Positions 55,095 through 63,569 of a stretch of DNA of 64,000 nucleotides are shown in pieces. The position numbers were made by a program, and so were the translations under genes. Numbering within the stretch: position 1 is the stretch's first letter; the number at the start of each line of letters is the position of its first letter. The DNA is from Viridibacillus arenosi (lineage in GTDB: Bacteria > Bacillota > Bacilli > Bacillales_A > Planococcaceae): the NCBI RefSeq assembly GCF_001955655.1, contig NZ_MSPW01000002.1:1-64000 (forward strand). The letters run 5' to 3'. Under the pieces are notes generated by a model. That model saw only the letters and a program-made list of their open reading frames with translations, made no database searches and had not been told where the DNA came from.

Positions 55095-55110
55095 TTGGCA
55101 TGGGTCTTGC
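55095..55110 (+). promoter_or_regulatory. Sigma-54 (-24/-12) promoter
   Basis: TTGGCATGGGTCTTGC: GG and GC are exactly 10 bp apart as required, matching consensus TTGGCAC-N5-TTGC. It faces the acyl-CoA catabolism operon. Confidence 0.9.
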
Positions 55111-55155
55111 TTATATAAAGTAAAGCCAAAGTTTTATCGGAAGAAGGTGGTTTTG

Positions 55156-55263
55156 TTGAGATTAAATGAATTCGTAGTCAGGCAGAAATTTCAATCAGAG
55201 CCAATTGAAATTCTTCATATGGTTCAAGACAAAGAAGAGGAGAAATTATTACGATCTCATTAA
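55156..55263 (+). CDS. Possible small ORF (35 aa) at the operon start
   Basis: A TTG at 55156 after GAAGGTGG opens 35 codons, beginning with RLNEFVVRQKFQSEPIEIL and ending KLLRSH. It overlaps another open stretch in the next frame that runs to the TAA at 55328-55330 (SLTTYNQNEKSVLKVEVSG). Together they could be a small protein of about 60 aa broken by a frameshift, or a leader peptide. No family recognised. Confidence 0.3.
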   Translation: MRLNEFVVRQKFQSEPIEILHMVQDKEEEKLLRSH

Positions 55264-55341
55264 CAACATACAATCAAAATGAAAAAAGCGTACTAAAGGT
55301 CGAGGTGTCTGGCATCGTCAAAGTGTAAAGGAGAATTATAT

Positions 55342-56505
55342 ATGACAATGAGTGAGTTATATCAAGCAGATGAATTGTTTTTATTTCGTAAATCCATTCA
55401 ATCCATAGCAAAGAAAGTGATTGAACCTGACTATAGTAAGTGGGAAGAAAGTGGATCAATCCCTCGTGAATTATGGAGAAAGCTAGGGGATGAAGGGCTG
55501 TTATGTATAGATATTCCAGAAAGATACGGTGGGTCAGGAGCGCCCTTCGCTTATTCTGTAACAGTGATCGATGAGTTGAATCGTTTAGGTTATGCAGCAA
55601 TTGCTGTTAATTTATCGGTCCATTCTAATATTATTGCTCATTACATATTGAGCTCAGGAAATGAAGAGCAAAAAAATTACTACCTACCAAAAATGGCTAC
55701 TGGTGAACTTGTCGGTGCAATTGCAATGACTGAACCCGGAGCTGGAAGTGATCTTCAAGGAATTCAAACAACAGCCCGGTTTGATGAAGTTCAATCAACT
55801 TACGTTATAAATGGTTCGAAAACATTTGTTAGTAATGGCCAACTTTGTGATTTCGTGATTGTTGTTGCTAAAACAGATTTCCAAGTACCTGCATCAAAAG
55901 GAACAACATTATTTATTGTAGATTTATCAATTTCAGGTATAAGCCGAGGGAAAAACCTTCAAAAAATAGGATTACATGCATGTGACACATCTGAAATGTT
56001 TCTAGAAGACGTATTAGTTCCGGAGGAAGCAATTTTAGGAGAATTAAATAGAGGATTTATAACATTAATGAAGGAACTTCCAAGGGAGAGGTTAACAATC
56101 GCAATAGGAGCCCAAGGAGCAATGGAAGGAGTACTAGATTTAACCATCACTTATGTAAGTGAACGCAATGCATTTGGAAAACCAATTAGTCAATTTCAAA
56201 ATACTAAATTTCGCATTGCAGAAATGAAGACGGAGGCAAGAGTGAATCGTTCGTTTGTTAATGAATGTCTGTATTTATTAGAAAGAGGAGAACTTGATAC
56301 TGAGACAGCAAGTATGGCTAAACTTACATGCACTGAAGCACAAGGGAAAATCGTAGACGGTTGCCTACAATTATTCGGAGGATACGGGTATATGCGGGAA
56401 TATCCAATCTCTAGAGCTTTTGTGGATGCTAGAATTCAAAGGATTTTTGGAGGTACCTCTGAAATTATGAAAGAGATTATTAGTAGAGGTATTTTTGGAA
56501 AATAA
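55342..56505 (+). CDS. Acyl-CoA dehydrogenase, long/branched-chain type
   Basis: An FAD enzyme that introduces the alpha,beta double bond into acyl-CoA, 387 aa. FAD and substrate stretches are AIAMTEPGAGSDLQGIQTTA, YVINGSKTFVSNG and QLFGGYGYMREYPISR. In the usual catalytic spot the protein reads IFGGTSE, lacking the Glu of short-chain enzymes. Instead it has LMKELPRERL (Glu249), the alternative base position of LCAD and isovaleryl-CoA dehydrogenase, enzymes that take branched or long chains. AAAGGAGA precedes the ATG. First main gene of the sigma-54 operon. Confidence 0.92.
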   Translation: MTMSELYQADELFLFRKSIQSIAKKVIEPDYSKWEESGSIPRELWRKLGDEGLLCIDIPERYGGSGAPFAYSVTVIDELNRLGYAAIAVNLSVHSNIIAHYILSSGNEEQKNYYLPKMATGELVGAIAMTEPGAGSDLQGIQTTARFDEVQSTYVINGSKTFVSNGQLCDFVIVVAKTDFQVPASKGTTLFIVDLSISGISRGKNLQKIGLHACDTSEMFLEDVLVPEEAILGELNRGFITLMKELPRERLTIAIGAQGAMEGVLDLTITYVSERNAFGKPISQFQNTKFRIAEMKTEARVNRSFVNECLYLLERGELDTETASMAKLTCTEAQGKIVDGCLQLFGGYGYMREYPISRAFVDARIQRIFGGTSEIMKEIISRGIFGK

Positions 56506-56529
56506 GAAAAGAAGGGGAGTTAATCGATA

Positions 56530-57714
56530 ATGGGCATATTAAATGGATTGAAAATATTAGACTTTTCAACCTTATTGCCGGGACCGTATGCCACGATGAT
56601 GCTCGCTGATTTAGGTGCTGAAGTAATTCGGGTAGAGTCCTCAACAAGAGTCGATTTAATCAGAGTTACACCACCTTTTGACAAAGATGATTTGTCTGCT
56701 GCCCACGGGTATTTAAATCGCTCAAAACGATCGTTGACATTAAATTTGAAGCAGGCGGCATCAGTGGAAATCATTAAAACGTTAGTGGCCGAATACGATA
56801 TCGTTATTGAACAATTTAGGCCGGGTGTTATGGAGCGTTTAGGTCTTGATTATGAATCACTAAAGAAGGTGAATTCTAAACTCATTTACTGTTCGCTGAC
56901 AGGATACGGTCAAACAGGTCCTTACCGCAATCGACCAGGGCATGATAATAACTATTTGTCAGTGGCTGGTGTAATGGACTACTCACGTCGTAAAGGAAAA
57001 GTTCCGACAACGATGGGTATCCAAATTGCGGATATAGCGGGTGGGTCATTGCATTCGGTTATTGGAATATTGGCAGCTGTTGTTCATCGGGAGAAGACTG
57101 GAGAAGGGCAATACATCGACGTAAGTATGACAGATGCTGCTTTTTCAATGAATGCGGTATATGGATCGGGATATCTCGTCGGAGGAATCGAGCCACAACC
57201 AGAAGAAATGCAGTTAAATGGTGGCACATTTTATGATTTCTATGAAACGAAAGACGGACGATATTTTTCCGTTGGTAGCATTGAGCCACCCTTTAAAAAA
57301 ATACTTTGCGAGGCTCTTGGGAAATCGGAATTATTTGAATTGGGGATGAGTGAACAAGCAGAGGACCAAGGCATGTTTAAGAAAGAAATTAAAGCAGTCT
57401 TTTTAACAAAGAATTATGAAGAATGGCTTACCGTGTTTGATGAAGATTTAGAGGCATGCGTGGAACCAGTATTAACGTTTGCTGAAGCGTGCGATCATCC
57501 ACAACTCCAAGCAAGGGGAATGATTGTAGATGTCCCGAAAGCAGATGGCTCTAGTCAAAAACAAATGGCTACTCCAATCAAATTTTCATCAGCTAAACCA
57601 ATTTATCAGCATGTAGGTACAGCTGTCGGTGAAAATACAGCAGAAATTTTAGAAGGACAAGGATTTAGTGAGCATCAAATTAGAGAATGGAAAGAACAAG
57701 GCGTATTTAAATAA
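56530..57714 (+). CDS. Alpha-methylacyl-CoA racemase-like protein (CaiB/BaiF family)
   Basis: A class III CoA-transferase-fold protein of 394 aa. It is closer to alpha-methylacyl-CoA racemases than to true CoA-transferases: His138 in RPGHDNNYLSVAGV, Asp168 in QIADIAGGSLH and Glu252 in VGSIEPPF stand where the racemase (MCR/AMACR) has its catalytic His, Asp and Glu, and FYDFYETKDGRYFSVG also fits. Racemases convert (R)-2-methylacyl-CoA to the (S) form so that the dehydrogenase can act. A CoA-transferase remains the alternative. GGGGAG precedes the ATG, 24 nt after the previous gene. Confidence 0.85.
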   Translation: MGILNGLKILDFSTLLPGPYATMMLADLGAEVIRVESSTRVDLIRVTPPFDKDDLSAAHGYLNRSKRSLTLNLKQAASVEIIKTLVAEYDIVIEQFRPGVMERLGLDYESLKKVNSKLIYCSLTGYGQTGPYRNRPGHDNNYLSVAGVMDYSRRKGKVPTTMGIQIADIAGGSLHSVIGILAAVVHREKTGEGQYIDVSMTDAAFSMNAVYGSGYLVGGIEPQPEEMQLNGGTFYDFYETKDGRYFSVGSIEPPFKKILCEALGKSELFELGMSEQAEDQGMFKKEIKAVFLTKNYEEWLTVFDEDLEACVEPVLTFAEACDHPQLQARGMIVDVPKADGSSQKQMATPIKFSSAKPIYQHVGTAVGENTAEILEGQGFSEHQIREWKEQGVFK

Positions 57715-57730
57715 AGGGGGGCAATTTACA

Positions 57731-58519
57731 ATGAGCAATCAACCAATTATTTATGAAAAACGTAAACAAACAGCATGGATTTACTTAAACCGCCCAGACG
57801 AAATGAACTCAATAGGAAAAGCTTTATTGCTGGCTTTGAAGGAGGCAATTGTCCAAGCGGAAAACGATGATGACATCCGTGTTGTTGTACTTTCAGGCAA
57901 GGGGAAAGCATTTTGTGCAGGAGCAAATTTAAAGGAACTACTGGAAGACCTTGAGGTGAAGTATCAAAAGGAACCTGGCTTATTAGATTTAAGTGAAGAG
58001 CTTTTTGGGAAGTTAGAAAAGTTGAGTAAACCTTTAATTGCTGCATTAAACGGTATTACATTGGCGGGCGGTCTAGAGCTTGCGATGACGGCCGATTTTG
58101 TGATTGCGTCTGAAAAAGCGAAAATCGGAGATGCTCATGCTAATTTCGGTGTGTTACCTGGAGCAGGTGGCGCTGTAAAGTTGCCACGAAAAATTGGTGT
58201 TAACCGTGCGAAGTACTTACTGTTCACTGGAGAATTTATTAGTGCAGCTGAAATGAAGGAATACGGACTTGTCCAAGAAGTAGTTAGTTCTGAGGAATTG
58301 GAAATTACTGTACAAGAGATTGCAGACAAAATTACGGAGAAAAGTCCTTTGGTCCTTCGCAAGATGAAACAACTTGTAACGGATGGATTGGAGCAACCTG
58401 TAGAAATCGCATTGAAACAAGAATTGCTATCGTTGAAAGCGCATACAAAGTCATACGATATGGCAGAAGGATTAGCTGCTTTCACAGAAAAACGAAAACC
58501 AGTTTTTGAAGGATATTAA
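57731..58519 (+). CDS. Enoyl-CoA hydratase/isomerase family protein
   Basis: A crotonase-fold protein of 262 aa. The oxyanion-hole parts are FCAGANLKEL and GGLELAMTADFVI; the first catalytic Glu (in LELAM) is present. The second, normally in QPE, is replaced: the stretch reads GDAHANFGVLPGAGG. Classical hydration may thus be altered and the enzyme could be an isomerase or hydrolase relative. The start is ATG 57731 (AAAGGGGGG upstream); the frame extends back into the racemase gene. Part of the operon. Confidence 0.85.
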   Translation: MSNQPIIYEKRKQTAWIYLNRPDEMNSIGKALLLALKEAIVQAENDDDIRVVVLSGKGKAFCAGANLKELLEDLEVKYQKEPGLLDLSEELFGKLEKLSKPLIAALNGITLAGGLELAMTADFVIASEKAKIGDAHANFGVLPGAGGAVKLPRKIGVNRAKYLLFTGEFISAAEMKEYGLVQEVVSSEELEITVQEIADKITEKSPLVLRKMKQLVTDGLEQPVEIALKQELLSLKAHTKSYDMAEGLAAFTEKRKPVFEGY

Positions 58520-58615
58520 CCTCAATCAGTAGTAGTTCAAACTATTGCTTTATAAAAGGAATTCTATCGGTGAAGGCAGCAAATTTTGATCAATAAAAGA
58601 ATTGGAGTGGAGAAC

Positions 58616-59386
58616 ATGAATATAAAAGATAAAGTAGCAATTGTTACAGGTGGAGCTTCTGGTTTAGGACTTGGTACGGTTACAAGTTTAGTAGAAAGAG
58701 GAGCAAAAGTAGTCATTTTTGATTTGAATGAAGAAAAAGCACAACAGGCTTGTGAACAATTGGGTGAAAACGTTGTTTACGCGCTTGTAAATGTTACGGA
58801 CGATGCATCTGTACAGGCTGGAATTGTGAAAGTCATTGAGACATTTGGAGGGGTGCATATTTGTGTGAACTGCGCAGGTGTCGGAACTCCTCAAAAGACA
58901 TTAGGCCGTTCTGGAGCAATGCCTTTAGAAAACTTTAAACAAGTGATAGATATCAATTTGAATGGGACTTTTAATGTACTGAGATTAGCAGCGACAGAAA
59001 TGGCGAAAAATGAACCTCTTACAGATGCAGGCGAACGTGGGATTATTATTAACACGGCATCAGTAGCTGCTTTTGACGGGCAAATGGGGCAGGCAGCTTA
59101 TGGTGCAAGTAAAGCTGGAGTCGCAGGAATGACTTTGCCAGTTGCGCGCGACCTATCTTCTTTTGGCATTCGTATTAATACGATTGCGCCTGGTTTGTTC
59201 CGTACACCAATGGCAGAGACCTTGTCAGAAAAAGTGGTTGAGAAATTGGAAAGCATGGTCGAGTTTCCAAAACGTCTTGGAAAACCGACTGAATACGCAT
59301 CGTTGGTACTATTCATGATTGAAAATGAGTATATAAACGGTGAAGTGATTCGTCTAGATGGTGGAATTCGAATGTCACCACGTTAA
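58616..59386 (+). CDS. HSD10-like 3-hydroxyacyl-CoA dehydrogenase (SDR)
   Basis: A short-chain dehydrogenase of 256 aa: NAD fold VAIVTGGASGLGLGT, catalytic Ser in NTASVAAFDG, Tyr and Lys in YGASKAG. The end, NTIAPGLFRTPMAE, then FPKRLGKPTEYASLV and NGEVIRLDGGIRMSP, follows the HSD17B10/type II 3-hydroxyacyl-CoA dehydrogenase pattern closely. HSD10 oxidises 2-methyl-3-hydroxybutyryl-CoA, so this fits a branched-chain route. ATG 58616 has GGAGTGGAG before it; the frame's earlier start lacks a site. Confidence 0.92.
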   Translation: MNIKDKVAIVTGGASGLGLGTVTSLVERGAKVVIFDLNEEKAQQACEQLGENVVYALVNVTDDASVQAGIVKVIETFGGVHICVNCAGVGTPQKTLGRSGAMPLENFKQVIDINLNGTFNVLRLAATEMAKNEPLTDAGERGIIINTASVAAFDGQMGQAAYGASKAGVAGMTLPVARDLSSFGIRINTIAPGLFRTPMAETLSEKVVEKLESMVEFPKRLGKPTEYASLVLFMIENEYINGEVIRLDGGIRMSPR

Positions 59387-59487
59387 GCGATGAATCAGTA
59401 GGAACAGAGCGGACATCATTGCCTTATCTCATAATGACTAATCAAATTTCTGAATGTTCAATTATATTGTATTGGAGGATTTAATAG

Positions 59488-61011
59488 ATGAACATTGTAA
59501 ATATTTTAGCGCAAAATGCCGTAAGACACCCGCATAAAATGGCAGTTGTTTATGAAGACCGTTCATATACTTATGGCGAGTTTAATGAAACTGTGAACCG
59601 CTTTGCCAACGGTTTACTTGACTTAGGAGTGAACAAGGGAGAAAAAGTGGCTCTTATGATGAAAAACTCCGATTTTTTCGCTATTTCTTATTATGCATGC
59701 GCCAAAATAGGGGCAGTCATTGTGCCGATGAATTTTCGGTTAGTTGAAAGAGAAGCGAATTACATCTTGAATCAGTCTGACAGTGTCCTTGTCATTTGTG
59801 ATCAAGACTATGAAGAGTTAATTCAAGCATCTAAAAATGGCATCCCTGCTATCCGCCAAGTGATTACTGTTGAAACGCCAAGCATCGAAGGAAACTTGTC
59901 AATTGAAGCTATCTTATCTAAGGATACTTCTGAGCCATCTATTGAAATTAACGGTACGGACGACCTTCATATTTTGTATACTTCAGGAACTACGGGTAAT
60001 CCAAAGGGTGCACTATTTGACCATCAACGTGTGACAAATGTAAATGTGGGGATGATTGGAACGTTTGGTTACAACGCGCAGGAAAAATTTATTCATATTG
60101 CACCGTTATATCATGCGGCGCAGCTAGTAATATGTTTAACAAGTAGTTTTTTCGTAGGTGGATTTAACGTGATACACCGAGAATTTAACCCTGCAGCTAT
60201 ATTTAGAGACATTGAGAAATATAAAATCACGAACTTTTTCGCAGTTCCAACAATGTATAAATTAATGCTTGAATATACGGATAAAGATCAATATGATGTT
60301 TCATCTATTAACCGTTTTTCTTATGGTGCAGCACCTATGTCTGCTGAACAAGTCAATCAATGTATCAAATTTTTCAAAACGCATAATTTTTACAGCTTAT
60401 GTGGATTAACAGAAGGAGGTCCTACAGGTGTTTTCTTATCTCCGGAGGAACATAAGACAAAAGTTGGGTCAGCTGGTAAGGACGGCTTGTTGTTAACGGA
60501 AGTGAAAGTCGTTGCACCTAATGGACTTGAAACAAAGGCAGGTGAAGTTGGAGAACTTATTCTTAAAGGTAGTACGATTATGAAAGAATATTATAAAAAG
60601 CCTAAGGAAACGGCAAGCACGTTAAGAGATGGTTGGTTATACACCGGGGATTTAGGTGTAAAAGATGACGAAGGATACATTTCTATAGTTGATAGAAGTA
60701 AAGACATGATTATTTCAGGTGGAGAAAATGTCTACTCTGTTGAGGTTGAGAACGTGTTAAGCGCACATCCACAAATTGCAGATATCGCAATCATTGGAAC
60801 ACCCGATCCGCAGTGGGGAGAAGTCGTGACGGCTGTTATTGTACAAAAAAATGGAGAGACGATAGATCTTGTAGAGTTGGAAGCTTATTGTAGAAAGAAT
60901 TTATCGGGTTATAAAATTCCAAGAAAAGTGCTATTTGAAAACGAATTGCCTCGCAATACTTCTGGGAAATTGATGAAGTTTCAACTGCGAGAGACAGTTA
61001 AAAGTAATTAA
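59488..61011 (+). CDS. Acyl-CoA ligase (AMP-forming), 1
   Basis: Activates a carboxylic acid to its CoA ester, 507 aa. ANL motifs: P-loop LYTSGTTGNPKGALFDH, YSLCGLTEGGPTG, GWLYTGDLGVKDDEGY, the hinge DRSKDMIISGGENVYSVEVE and catalytic Lys in NTSGKLMKF. TTGGAGGA precedes the ATG. It resembles FadD3/long-chain ligase types without pointing to one acid. About 100 nt after the SDR gene, no promoter seen between. Confidence 0.92.
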   Translation: MNIVNILAQNAVRHPHKMAVVYEDRSYTYGEFNETVNRFANGLLDLGVNKGEKVALMMKNSDFFAISYYACAKIGAVIVPMNFRLVEREANYILNQSDSVLVICDQDYEELIQASKNGIPAIRQVITVETPSIEGNLSIEAILSKDTSEPSIEINGTDDLHILYTSGTTGNPKGALFDHQRVTNVNVGMIGTFGYNAQEKFIHIAPLYHAAQLVICLTSSFFVGGFNVIHREFNPAAIFRDIEKYKITNFFAVPTMYKLMLEYTDKDQYDVSSINRFSYGAAPMSAEQVNQCIKFFKTHNFYSLCGLTEGGPTGVFLSPEEHKTKVGSAGKDGLLLTEVKVVAPNGLETKAGEVGELILKGSTIMKEYYKKPKETASTLRDGWLYTGDLGVKDDEGYISIVDRSKDMIISGGENVYSVEVENVLSAHPQIADIAIIGTPDPQWGEVVTAVIVQKNGETIDLVELEAYCRKNLSGYKIPRKVLFENELPRNTSGKLMKFQLRETVKSN

Positions 61012-61132
61012 TGAATAAATAACTATATAAATTGAGTATAGGCGCCTATCAAGTGGCAGCCGGAGCGGATTTGAAGGGACTCTTTTTTTCAACAATTAGA
61101 TGTTAAAAAAACTTATACCGAGGTGAAAGATA

Positions 61133-62710
61133 ATGATTCTAACAAAAAGTCTACTTAGTACGGTTAGAAATTGTCCAGAGAAACTGGCTGTTGTCGACGG
61201 GCATCATCGATATAGTTATAAGGAATTAGAGGGACGGACTGCGAAACTGAAAGAATCTCTAAAAAAATTGGGCGTGAAAAAAGGAGAGCGTATCGCCTTA
61301 CTTCTGCTGAACGATTTTCGCTATCTTGAATTGATATACGGTATAACAGCAATGGGCGGAATCGTTGTGCCGCTGAATACGCGTTTTAGTTTAGAAGAGA
61401 ACGCCTATGTACTAAATGATGCAGGGGTAGAGATTTTATACGTCAACAAAGAATTTTTACCTATTGTTGACGAGCTGAAAAAGCGAGTATCTGGTATCAA
61501 ACATGTAATTTTGTCTGAAAATCGAGATGCCTCAGAGCTAAATGAGTACTTAGATATACTCTCGTATGAGGCCTTGCTTGATGAGGAGTCCGTAGAAGAG
61601 CTTGTCTACGAAGACGTACAGGAAGAGGATGTAGCTGGTTTGTTCTATACAGGAGGGACAACTGGACGCTCCAAAGGCGTCATGTTAACACATAAAAATT
61701 TGCTGTCAAATGCACTTCATGTTGCTTTGAATTTTGAATATATGGAAAGTGATATTTATCTGCATGCGGCACCTATGTTTCATCTTGCGGATCAAGCATC
61801 TACTTTTGCGGTAACGTTAGCCGGAGGAGCACACACGGTGGTGCGCCAGTTTACACCGAAAGATGTATTGCATGTCATCGAAAAAGAACAGGTGACAGCT
61901 GTTATGTTAGTGCCCACGATGGTTAATATGCTACTTCATTCAGCAGATTTCGAGAAATATGATACGTCTTCACTTAGGTTAATGTTATATGGTGCTTCAC
62001 CTATGGTTACGGGACTATTAAAAAAAACCATGACAATGTTGCCTAACGCGCAGTTGTTTCAGGCATATGGCATGACCGAGGCATCTCCGGTTCTGACTCT
62101 CTTGAAGCCGAAAGATCATATTATTAATGGGACGAAGGAAGAGGAAAAGCGTCTTGCTTCATGTGGGAAACCTGTTCAGTTCATCGAAATGAAGGTAGTG
62201 GATGAGGAAGGTAATGAGGTACCAATTGGTCAAGTGGGCGAATTTATCGCAAGGGGTCCCAATGTCATGAAGGGCTATTGGAATTTGCCTGAGGAAACGT
62301 CGCAAGCTCTTCGGAATGGATGGTATTTTACTGGAGACATGGGATATAAAGAAGAAAAAGGATTTTTCTATGTAGTTGACCGAGCAAAAGACATGATTAT
62401 TACGGGTGGAGAAAATGTGTATTCAGTGGAAGTAGAGCAAGCACTATCAAGCCATCCGGCTGTGTTAGAATGCGCGGTATTTGGTGTACCTCACGAGCAG
62501 TGGGGAGAAGTTGTCAGAGCTGCTGTTGTATTAAAACAAGGTACTGTTGCGACAGAAGAGGAGATTCTTACTTCCATTCGTCCAATAGTTTCAAATTATA
62601 AAGTACCAAAATCAATTGAATTTCTATCGGAGTTGCCAAAAAGCGGAGCAGGTAAAATATTGAAGCGCGTGATACGTGATGAATATTTAAATCAACAAAC
62701 TACAACATGA
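61133..62710 (+). CDS. Acyl-CoA ligase (AMP-forming), 2
   Basis: A second ANL ligase, 525 aa. The P-loop is slightly unusual, FYTGGTTGRSKGVMLTH, followed by FQAYGMTEASPVL, GWYFTGDMGYKEEKGF, DRAKDMIITGGENVYSVEVE and the end KSGAGKILKR with the catalytic Lys. GAGGTGAAAG precedes the ATG. Only about a third of residues look shared with ligase 1, so it is not a recent duplicate; two ligases suggest two acids or two stages of the pathway. Confidence 0.92.
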   Translation: MILTKSLLSTVRNCPEKLAVVDGHHRYSYKELEGRTAKLKESLKKLGVKKGERIALLLLNDFRYLELIYGITAMGGIVVPLNTRFSLEENAYVLNDAGVEILYVNKEFLPIVDELKKRVSGIKHVILSENRDASELNEYLDILSYEALLDEESVEELVYEDVQEEDVAGLFYTGGTTGRSKGVMLTHKNLLSNALHVALNFEYMESDIYLHAAPMFHLADQASTFAVTLAGGAHTVVRQFTPKDVLHVIEKEQVTAVMLVPTMVNMLLHSADFEKYDTSSLRLMLYGASPMVTGLLKKTMTMLPNAQLFQAYGMTEASPVLTLLKPKDHIINGTKEEEKRLASCGKPVQFIEMKVVDEEGNEVPIGQVGEFIARGPNVMKGYWNLPEETSQALRNGWYFTGDMGYKEEKGFFYVVDRAKDMIITGGENVYSVEVEQALSSHPAVLECAVFGVPHEQWGEVVRAAVVLKQGTVATEEEILTSIRPIVSNYKVPKSIEFLSELPKSGAGKILKRVIRDEYLNQQTTT

Positions 62711-62765
62711 CTCAGTATGGTAAACGTGTCCTAGCATTAGACCTCGTTAAAGGAGGAACAATTTG

Positions 62766-63545
62766 GTGTCTACAGTTATTACTAGATTTAAAGATGGGGT
62801 TTATGAAATTGAGTTAAATCGGCCAGATCAGTTAAACGCTGTAAATTATGAATTAGTATCAGATTTAGCCGCAGCGGTAATGGAGGCAAAAAATGATCAG
62901 AATATACGAGCAGTCTTACTATACGGAAACGGAAGGGGTTTCTGTTCGGGTGGTGATTTGAAAGACTTTGGAATCGACACCACTGATACAGTTGCAGTTA
63001 AAGAGTTTTTGCAAAAAGGGCATGAGGCAATTACGGGTATTTATAATATGGAAAAGCCTGTTGTTGCAGCGATTCATGGTCCAGCAGTTGGAGCAGGGTG
63101 CAATATTGCTTTTTGCTGTGATTTGATCGTTGCGGATGAAAGTGCCATATTTTCAGAGATTTTCGCAAAAGTAGGAGCAATCCCTGATATGGGGGGATTA
63201 TATTTCCTTCCACAAAAGATTGGCATGCATAAAGCCGCGGAATTAGTGTTCACTGGCAAAAAAATAACGGCCCATGAAGCGCTGGAATATGGCTTGATCA
63301 ACGAAGTTGTTGCAGATGGAACAGCTGTGAAAAAAGGTAGAGCACTTGCAGTTTCATTGGCAGAAGGTCCTACAAAGTCATTTGGTATTGCTAAAAGAAT
63401 CATGCATCAAGCTACACACGTATCCTTGGAAAATATTTTAGAAATGGAAGCATATGGCCAATCTATTGTGTTTCAAACAAGAGATTTCAGAGAAGGAAAA
63501 GCAGCTTTTGTAGAAAAACGAAAAGCTGAGTTTCTTGGTTATTAA
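62766..63545 (+). CDS. PaaG-like enoyl-CoA isomerase/hydratase
   Basis: A crotonase-family protein of 259 aa with GTG start at 62766 (AAGGAGGA 8 nt upstream; a TTG one codon earlier is possible). Oxyanion marks are FCSGGDLKDFG and GAGCNIAFCCDLIVAD. The block IFAKVGAIPDMGGLYFLP, with Asp in place of the usual Gly, is the pattern of PaaG-type isomerases, which move double bonds in acyl-CoAs. It differs clearly from the first crotonase of the operon. No other paa genes are in the window. Confidence 0.87.
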   Translation: MSTVITRFKDGVYEIELNRPDQLNAVNYELVSDLAAAVMEAKNDQNIRAVLLYGNGRGFCSGGDLKDFGIDTTDTVAVKEFLQKGHEAITGIYNMEKPVVAAIHGPAVGAGCNIAFCCDLIVADESAIFSEIFAKVGAIPDMGGLYFLPQKIGMHKAAELVFTGKKITAHEALEYGLINEVVADGTAVKKGRALAVSLAEGPTKSFGIAKRIMHQATHVSLENILEMEAYGQSIVFQTRDFREGKAAFVEKRKAEFLGY

Positions 63546-63569
63546 TAAATAGAAAAGGTGGGGTTTAAA

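Noticed and set aside
62766-63545. Phenylacetate degradation operon on the basis of the PaaG-like gene
   Set aside because: No paaABCDE epoxidase, PaaK-type context or PaaZ in the window; racemase and HSD10-like genes fit branched acids better.
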